From Enterocloster hominis (ex Liu et al. 2021) (GTDB taxonomy: Bacteria > Bacillota > Clostridia > Lachnospirales > Lachnospiraceae), in NCBI GenBank assembly GCA_014385265.1, contig JACRTJ010000023.1, forward strand, positions 1-39,493: DNA of 39,493 nucleotides. The letters run 5' to 3'. The translations under genes and the position numbers were made by a program. Under the pieces are notes generated by a model, which worked only from the letters and a program-made list of their open reading frames with translations, searched no databases and was not told the DNA's origin. Of the stretch, positions 34,505 to 39,493 are shown in pieces; the first letter of the stretch is position 1; the number at the start of each line of letters is the position of its first letter.

Positions 34505-35869
34505 ATGGCCCTGGAAAATGATCTCGGTCGTGACGATATAAAAAAGCTTGTGTGGCGTATTGCCATCCCCAGTATGCTGGCCCAGTTCGTCAGCGTCCTT
34601 TACAGCATTGTGGACCGTATGTATATAGGAAACATCCCCGACGTGGGAAGCGTCGCTTTGGCGGGAGCCGGTGTGTGCGGCCCTGTGGTGACCATGGTGG
34701 GCAGCGTTGCCTTCTGGGTAGGCATCGGCGGATCCCCCCTGATGAGCATGAAGATGGGCCAGGGAGATATGAAGACCGCCAAAAAGATCCTGGCCAACAG
34801 CTTTCTTTTGCTGGCGGTGGCGTCTGTCCTTCTCGTGGCCCTCATTTATCCCTTCCGCGAGCCCATGCTGCGGTATTTCGGCGCCAGCGACACCACCTAT
34901 CCCTACGCCAACACCTACTTCAGCATCTATCTGACGGGTACCTTCTTCGCCCTTATGGCCACGGGGATGAACCAGTTCATCATCTCCCAGGGCTTTGCAA
35001 AGACCGGCATGTATTCGGTGATCATCGGCGCCGTTTTGAATATCGTCCTGGATCCCGTGTTCATCTTCGCCTTACACATGGGTGTGGCCGGAGCGGCTGT
35101 GGCCACAGTCCTCTCCCAGATGGCCAGCTGTGCCTTTGTCCTGTCCTTCCTCTTCGGAAAAAAGGTTCCTGTGAAGATCAGCTTCGGCGGCTATGACCGG
35201 AAGCTGATCCAGAGGATCCTGCTGGTGGGCTTTACGCCCTTTATCATCATCGCCGTGGACAATGTGATGATCATTTCCATGAACTCGGTGCTCCAGACCT
35301 ACGGAGGTCCCGGTGAGGGCGATATGCTGATCACCTGTGCCACCATCGTCCAGAGCTTCATGCTGGTGATCACCATGCCTCTGGGCGGCATCACCGGCGG
35401 TACCCAGACCATCCTGGCCTTCAACTACGGAGCCGGACAGCCGGACCGGGTGAAAAAGGCCCAGCGCTTCATCTTCCTTTTAAGCGCCGGATACACCACG
35501 ATCCTGTTTATCCTGGCCCAGACTGCGGGACACATCTTCGTGCGCCTGTTCACCTCGGACCCGGCCCTGATCGCCGAGGCTGCAAAGACCATAAAGATCT
35601 ACACCCTGGCAGTGATCCCCTTAAGCATCCAGTATGTGATCGTAGACGGCTTCACTGGCCTTGGAAAGGTCCAGCTTTCCCTGCCCCTGTCCTTTTTCCG
35701 GAAGCTGGTCTACTTCCTTCCGCTCTTTTTGCTGCCCCGGTTCTTCGGAGCCAGAGCCACCTTTTACGCGGAGCCCATTTCCGACATCATCGCCCCTGTG
35801 GTATCCATCTTCATATACGCCGTGGCCATGAAGCGGATCTTAAAAAAGCCGGTGATCCCCAACTTCTAA
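34505..35869 (+). CDS. MATE family efflux transporter
   Basis: 454 residues with about 12 membrane segments in two halves. The N-terminal IAIPSMLAQFVSVLYSIVDRMYIG and the AVLNIVLDPVFIFALHMGVAGAA stretch near 180 are typical of the MepA/DinF group, which exports cationic drugs or metabolites with Na+ or H+. The start has ACGGAGGA upstream. It is a single-gene unit with a near-consensus promoter and a strong terminator at 35972. The natural substrate is unknown. Confidence 0.92.
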   Translation: MALENDLGRDDIKKLVWRIAIPSMLAQFVSVLYSIVDRMYIGNIPDVGSVALAGAGVCGPVVTMVGSVAFWVGIGGSPLMSMKMGQGDMKTAKKILANSFLLLAVASVLLVALIYPFREPMLRYFGASDTTYPYANTYFSIYLTGTFFALMATGMNQFIISQGFAKTGMYSVIIGAVLNIVLDPVFIFALHMGVAGAAVATVLSQMASCAFVLSFLFGKKVPVKISFGGYDRKLIQRILLVGFTPFIIIAVDNVMIISMNSVLQTYGGPGEGDMLITCATIVQSFMLVITMPLGGITGGTQTILAFNYGAGQPDRVKKAQRFIFLLSAGYTTILFILAQTAGHIFVRLFTSDPALIAEAAKTIKIYTLAVIPLSIQYVIVDGFTGLGKVQLSLPLSFFRKLVYFLPLFLLPRFFGARATFYAEPISDIIAPVVSIFIYAVAMKRILKKPVIPNF

Positions 35870-35971
35870 GGACCGCCGGATGGGCGCCTGCACTCCCGGG
35901 CCACATCCGGGAGATGCCCGCAGGCCAGGCATCCCTGGTCATACTGACGCAGCTCCCGGCTCCATATATAC

Positions 35972-36020
35972 AAAAAAACACTGCCATTCCCCCTTTCCGG
36001 GAGTTTTGGCAGTGTTTTTT
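35972..36020. terminator. Bidirectional terminator between the MATE and ABC-F genes
   Basis: AAAAAAACACTGCCA pairs with TGGCAGTGTTTTTT. It serves both convergent genes. A smaller hairpin (CTCCCGG/CCGGGAG, 35893-35913) lies just before it. Confidence 0.9.
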
Positions 36021-36036
36021 ATTGCAGCTCTTTTTA

Positions 36037-37674
36037 TTAGTCGTCGTCCTCCTGGCTCTCGGTGACTGTGAAAGTGAATCTCTTTCTCGCCATCTCGTCG
36101 CTCGCCAGATATTCGTCGTAGGTGGTGATCTTATCCACCAGCTGGCCATTGATGATCTCCATGATCCGGTTGGCCGTGGTCTCTACTACCTGGTGGTCAC
36201 GGGAGGAGAAGATCATAACGCCCGGGAATTTCTTCATTCCGTTGTTGAGGGCCGTGATGGACTCCATATCCAGATGGTCCGTGGGCTCGTCAAACATCAG
36301 CACGTTGGCCCCGGAGATCATCATTTTGGACAGCATGCAGCGCACCCGCTCGCCTCCGGAGAGGACCTTTACCTTCTTGACGCCGTCCTCGCCGGCAAAC
36401 AGCATTCTTCCCAGGAAGCCGCGGACATAGGTCACGTCCTTTTCCGGGGAATACTGGGTCAGCCAGTCCACGATGGTATCGTCGTTGTCAAACTCCGCAC
36501 TGTTGTCCTTGGGGAAGTAGGCCTGGGTCGTAGTAAGTCCCCATTTATAGCTTCCGGAATCCGGCTCCATCTCGCCGGAAAGGATCTTGAACAGCGTGGT
36601 CTTTGCAAGCTCGTTGGGGCCTACCAGAGCCACCTTATCCTCGCGGCCCAGGGTAAAGGAAATATTGTCCAGGACCTTTACGCCGTCGATGGTCTTTGTA
36701 AGGCCCTCCACCGCAAGGACCTCGTTTCCGATCTCACGGAAGGGACGGAAGTCGATGTACGGGTATTTTCTGCTGGAGGGCTTGATCTCGTCCAGCTCGA
36801 TCTTTTCCAGAGCACGCTTTCTGGAGGTCGCCTGCTTGGATTTGGAGGCGTTGGCGGAGAAACGCTGGATGAACTCCTGCAGCTCCTTGATCTTCTCCTC
36901 TTTCTTCCGGTTGGCTTCCTTCATCTGCCGGATCATCAGCTGGCTGGACTCATACCAGAAATCATAGTTTCCGGCGTAAAGCTGGATCTTTCCATAGTCA
37001 ATGTCTGCGATCTGGGTGCAGACCTTATTTAAGAAATACCGGTCATGGGATACGACGATCACCGTATTCTCAAAGTTGATCAGGAACTCCTCCAGCCATG
37101 CGATGGCGTCCAGGTCCAGATGGTTGGTGGGCTCGTCCAGCAGCAGGATATCAGGATTTCCAAATAATGCCTGGGCCAGGAGCACCTTCACCTTTAAAGC
37201 GCCGGTGAGCTCGCTCATCTGCTTATAGTGGAATTCCGTATCCACGCCCAGACCGTTTAACAGGTTCTCGGCGTCGGACTCTGCCTCCCAGCCATTCATG
37301 GAGGCAAACTCTCCCTCCAGCTCGGCGGCCTTGATGCCGTCCTCGTCGGTGAAGTCCTCCTTCATATAAATAGCGTCCTTTTCCTTCATGATATCATAAA
37401 GACGCTGGTTTCCCATGATGACCGTATCCAGTACAGGAAACTGGTCGTATTTAAAGTGGTCCTGCTGTAAGAAAGAAAGGCGCTGGCCCGGTGTGATCAC
37501 GATATCGCCGCTGGTTGGCTCCAGATTCCCGGACAGAATCTTCAAAAATGTGGATTTTCCGGCGCCGTTGGCACCGATCAGGCCATAACAGTTGCCTTCC
37601 GTGAATTTGATGTTTACATCTTCGAACAATGCTTTTTTACCGACGCGGAGCGTCACATTATTGGCACTAATCAT
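36037..37674 (-). CDS. ABC-F ATPase (YkpA/YbiT-like) with altered motifs
   Basis: 545 residues, two ABC domains, no membrane segment, acidic C-terminus (TESQEDDD). NBD1 has a normal Walker A (GANGAGKST) and Walker B (LLLDEPTNHLD), but its signature is LTGAL (156-160) rather than LSGGQ. NBD2 has LSGGERVR, but its Walker A is GPNELAKTT (352-360), lacking the second Gly, and its switch motif is SRDH (491-494) rather than SHDR or SHDH. Family members act on the ribosome as translation factors or resistance proteins. The changes may be usual for this clostridial subfamily. An interdomain linker of about 60 charged residues (250-310) is present. It has its own promoter and a leader hairpin. Confidence 0.88.
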   Translation of the reverse strand: MISANNVTLRVGKKALFEDVNIKFTEGNCYGLIGANGAGKSTFLKILSGNLEPTSGDIVITPGQRLSFLQQDHFKYDQFPVLDTVIMGNQRLYDIMKEKDAIYMKEDFTDEDGIKAAELEGEFASMNGWEAESDAENLLNGLGVDTEFHYKQMSELTGALKVKVLLAQALFGNPDILLLDEPTNHLDLDAIAWLEEFLINFENTVIVVSHDRYFLNKVCTQIADIDYGKIQLYAGNYDFWYESSQLMIRQMKEANRKKEEKIKELQEFIQRFSANASKSKQATSRKRALEKIELDEIKPSSRKYPYIDFRPFREIGNEVLAVEGLTKTIDGVKVLDNISFTLGREDKVALVGPNELAKTTLFKILSGEMEPDSGSYKWGLTTTQAYFPKDNSAEFDNDDTIVDWLTQYSPEKDVTYVRGFLGRMLFAGEDGVKKVKVLSGGERVRCMLSKMMISGANVLMFDEPTDHLDMESITALNNGMKKFPGVMIFSSRDHQVVETTANRIMEIINGQLVDKITTYDEYLASDEMARKRFTFTVTESQEDDD

Positions 37675-37706
37675 TTTCTTTCAATCTCCTCAAATTTGTC
37701 CGCTGA

Positions 37707-37779
37707 AAAGAGGGGGCATCCCTGTCCCCTCTTTAAATGGTTACGCTCCTATTCTATTCGGAAATCCTTGATTTTGCAA
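37707..37779 (-). promoter_or_regulatory. Promoter and leader hairpin of the ABC-F gene
   Basis: On the minus strand -35 TTGCAA (37779-37774), 17 bases, -10 TAGAAT (37756-37751). In the leader AAAGAGGGG (37734-37726) pairs with CCCCTCTTT (37715-37707), followed by only a short T run, about 35 bases before the start codon. It could act as an attenuator, as found upstream of several antibiotic-response ABC-F genes, or simply stabilise the mRNA. Confidence 0.6.
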
Positions 37780-37827
37780 GGTCTTTTGGAAATTTTATTT
37801 TTTTCTCCCTTTTTTCAGGTTTTCGTA

Positions 37828-37870
37828 TATAATGATAGTAACTGTATCGAAATCTGTCGTTTTCTGACAG
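37828..37870 (+). promoter_or_regulatory. -10 box and inverted repeat before the regulator-like gene
   Basis: A perfect TATAAT (37828-37833) is seen without a good -35. Downstream, CTGTC (37854-37858) and GACAG (37866-37870) form an inverted repeat with a 7-base gap, a possible self-regulatory site. Confidence 0.45.
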
Positions 37871-37912
37871 CATCTGTTATTTTTATATTTGTACAGATCA
37901 AGGAGGTCCATT

Positions 37913-39241
37913 ATGCCCATATCCATCGGGATCATTACGGCCCGCCAGTCCATGGACAATATACGCCAGACCGAGCAGAGCATGAAACAGCACTGTAAAA
38001 TCTCATATTTTCCCTATGATACCCTGGATGAACTGCGCCATCAGTATACAAAGGCAGCCGCAAAATCTGACGGTCTTTTATTCAGCGGCCCGTTCCCCCA
38101 TGATTATATCTGCGAAAACATAGGACGCATCACACTTCCCTGCCGATGCATTGACCTTATGGACCGCGACTATTATCTGGTCATCGCCCGTCTGCTGGTA
38201 CGCAATCCAAAGCTGGACTTTACCAGAGTATATTTTGACGCCGTGGTGGAACCATCCATCATAGGAAATGTATTCCCGCCTGGTCTTTCCCCCTACTTTA
38301 TGCCAAGGACCACGCCCGAATACCGGATGATCCTCCGTTCCAGCGCCTATCAGAGATCCTTAAACCAGTACCGCAGCATGTGGGCGGAAAGAAAATACGA
38401 TCTGTTCCTGACGCGTTTTACAAACCTGGCTCTTTTTTTAGAAAAAGAACAGATCCCCCATATCCTCCTGAAGCCGTCTCCGGAAACGATCCTGGATCAT
38501 TTTCATGCTCTGTTATGCCAGATCAGGGAATCCCTTTTGCAGAATTCCCAGACTGCCTGCTGTATCATCGAACTGCCCAGGCCGTTCCAGAACCAGAAAA
38601 ACATGGAAATTTTAGAAAAAATCCTGGCAGATCTGAAAATCATTTTTAATCAGAATATTTTGATAAGAAGACATCATTTTCATTTGGAGATCACGGCCTC
38701 TATCATGGTCGTGCGGGAGCTTACCTCCGGATATACCTCATGCCACCTTTCCGAAGAGCTGGAAAAAAGACTGCCGTTTCCATTTTTTGCAGGCTGGGGC
38801 ATCAGCTTTGATGTGGTGGATGCCTATAAAAATGCAGCAACGGCCCTTTCCGCATGCAAAAAAGACCAGAATCACTATACGTTCCTGGTAACAGAAAGCC
38901 AGGAAATGGTAGGGCCGTTAAACAGCAACCGGTCCATCAGCTACAGCTTAAAGCCCCACGCCCAGACTTCAAGCCTGGCAAAAAGCCTTGGGATCTCTCC
39001 CATAAACCTTGAAAAAATCATATCACTCCAGAAAGAACGTTCCATGTATGAATTTACGTCCAGCGATCTCGTTTATTTTCTGGAGATCACACCGCGGAGC
39101 GCATCCCGCATCCTCTCAAAATTATCCAGCGCAGATCTTGCACATCCGGTCCGGACCATCAATCTGAATGGAACAGGACGCCCTCTGACTGTATATGAAA
39201 TCGATTTCAGTAATATAAAAGAATTCTGGGGATCCCATTAA
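37913..39241 (+). CDS. Unrecognised regulator-like protein
   Basis: 442 residues from the ATG at 37913, with AAGGAGG upstream. I do not recognise a named family. Residues 1-110 (SIGIITARQSMDNIRQTEQS, later SDGLLFSGPFPHDYI) look like the receiver-type sensor fold of PrpR-N proteins. Residues about 215-340 resemble a degenerate GGDEF-like domain (AGWGISFDVVDAYKNAATAL). Residues about 365-442 look like a winged helix (SDLVYFLEITPRSASRILSKL then a Gly/Arg wing). There is no signal peptide or membrane segment. It is probably a cytoplasmic transcription regulator. Its last codons overlap a convergent small ORF. Confidence 0.7.
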   Translation: MPISIGIITARQSMDNIRQTEQSMKQHCKISYFPYDTLDELRHQYTKAAAKSDGLLFSGPFPHDYICENIGRITLPCRCIDLMDRDYYLVIARLLVRNPKLDFTRVYFDAVVEPSIIGNVFPPGLSPYFMPRTTPEYRMILRSSAYQRSLNQYRSMWAERKYDLFLTRFTNLALFLEKEQIPHILLKPSPETILDHFHALLCQIRESLLQNSQTACCIIELPRPFQNQKNMEILEKILADLKIIFNQNILIRRHHFHLEITASIMVVRELTSGYTSCHLSEELEKRLPFPFFAGWGISFDVVDAYKNAATALSACKKDQNHYTFLVTESQEMVGPLNSNRSISYSLKPHAQTSSLAKSLGISPINLEKIISLQKERSMYEFTSSDLVYFLEITPRSASRILSKLSSADLAHPVRTINLNGTGRPLTVYEIDFSNIKEFWGSH

Positions 39242-39250
39242 TGGGATCCC
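39229..39250. repeat. 22-bp perfect palindrome shared by two convergent stop codons
   Basis: The arm GGGATCCCATT (39229-39239) is followed directly by its reverse complement (39240-39250). Read from either side it encodes Gly-Ser-His then TAA, so the regulator-like gene and the small ORF both end in GSH. Confidence 0.9.
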
Positions 39251-39378
39251 TCATCGGATTCCGGGTCATTGGCCAGATAAAACCCCTTCTTCAGCCATCC
39301 TTTAGCCAGACAGGTGAAAAATGCTGCCAGTATCAGGACGATCCATATTTTTTCGCAGATAAATACCAGAATTTCCAT
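39238..39378 (-). CDS. Small membrane protein, 46 residues
   Basis: The ATG at 39378-39376 opens a 46-residue frame ending at 39238. It begins MEILVFICEKIWIVLILAAF, giving one hydrophobic segment (about residues 3-25, ending FFTCLAKG), followed by a basic stretch (KGWLKKG) and an acidic tail (NDPESDEGSH). The inside-positive layout suggests an N-out, C-in single-pass protein, or one with the reverse topology. AAAGGAA stands about 12 bases upstream. It overlaps the convergent regulator-like gene by four bases. No family is recognised. A fortuitous frame is possible. Confidence 0.5.
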   Translation of the reverse strand: MEILVFICEKIWIVLILAAFFTCLAKGWLKKGFYLANDPESDEGSH

Positions 39379-39403
39379 TTTTTATATCCATTCCTTTCGC
39401 TTC

Positions 39404-39450
39404 GCTCAGGCACAAAACGTTATGAAAATGTTTTCCTGAGCTTATTTTTT
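39404..39450 (+). terminator. Terminator-like hairpin right of the small ORF
   Basis: GCTCAGG (39404-39410) pairs with CCTGAGC (39435-39441), with inner AAAAC/GTTTT pairing, followed by TTATTTTTT on the plus strand. It probably ends the regulator-like gene's transcript, which would then run antisense through the small ORF. Confidence 0.65.
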
Positions 39451-39454
39451 CTTT

Positions 39455-39471
39455 ATAATTTTTCTTATAGG
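39455..39471 (+). repeat. Third partial copy of the secreted-protein promoter segment
   Basis: This 17-base segment matches 14979-14995 at 16 of 17 positions (the promoter spacer of the secreted repeat protein, ending in CTTATAGG). A TATACT (39480-39485) follows nine bases later. The window ends before any gene can be seen. Confidence 0.4.
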
Positions 39472-39493
39472 GAACTCGGTATACTACAAATCA

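Overview
The window looks like a chromosomal segment of a Gram-positive gut-type Clostridia, most likely a Lachnospiraceae member. The reasons are strong GGAGG ribosome-binding sites, sigma-A type promoters, moderately high GC coding DNA with AT-rich gaps, the Firmicutes gene order gdpP-rplI-dnaB, a BirA-controlled bioY, a BMP-type nucleoside ABC operon, LuxS, LarBC and cell-wall-binding repeat proteins. I infer this from gene content only. No rRNA, tRNA, CRISPR array, transposase or phage gene was seen.

Positions 1-4640 form a cell-surface choline module: the first codons of a secreted protein leaving the window on the minus strand, a three-part HTH / phosphocholine cytidylyltransferase / choline kinase fusion, and a GH25 lysozyme with about 15 choline-binding-type repeats. 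Positions 4654-9177 (minus) hold larC, larB, a structured repeat-bearing gap, a fumarylacetoacetate hydrolase family gene and trpS. luxS (plus) follows. Positions 10030-14672 (minus) are an exonuclease III - Uup - GH13 series, and the GH13 protein has lost all its catalytic residues. At 15072 starts a secreted repeat protein. Its promoter, leader and first codons are a 95% identical inverted copy of the first 119 bases of the window, so the 15-kb block between them is flanked by inverted repeats.

Positions 16919-24071 (minus) are one operon: M20 amidohydrolase, BMP lipoprotein, ABC ATPase, two permeases and adenosine deaminase. This suggests uptake of purine nucleosides or derivatives followed by hydrolysis and deamination. 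bioY follows upstream, with two BirA-type operators exactly 50 bp apart straddling its promoter. Then come rarA (plus), a second M20 amidohydrolase (minus), a divergent metal-dependent amidohydrolase (plus) and a 2[4Fe-4S] ferredoxin (plus).

Positions 29570-34245 (minus) are gdpP, rplI and dnaB with a MerR-type gene downstream. A MATE transporter (plus), an ABC-F ATPase with non-canonical motifs and a leader hairpin (minus), and an unrecognised regulator-like protein (plus) follow. The regulator converges on a 46-codon membrane-protein ORF not otherwise expected, and both ORFs stop inside one 22-bp perfect palindrome. The last 40 bases carry a third, partial match to the promoter segment shared by the two secreted-protein genes.
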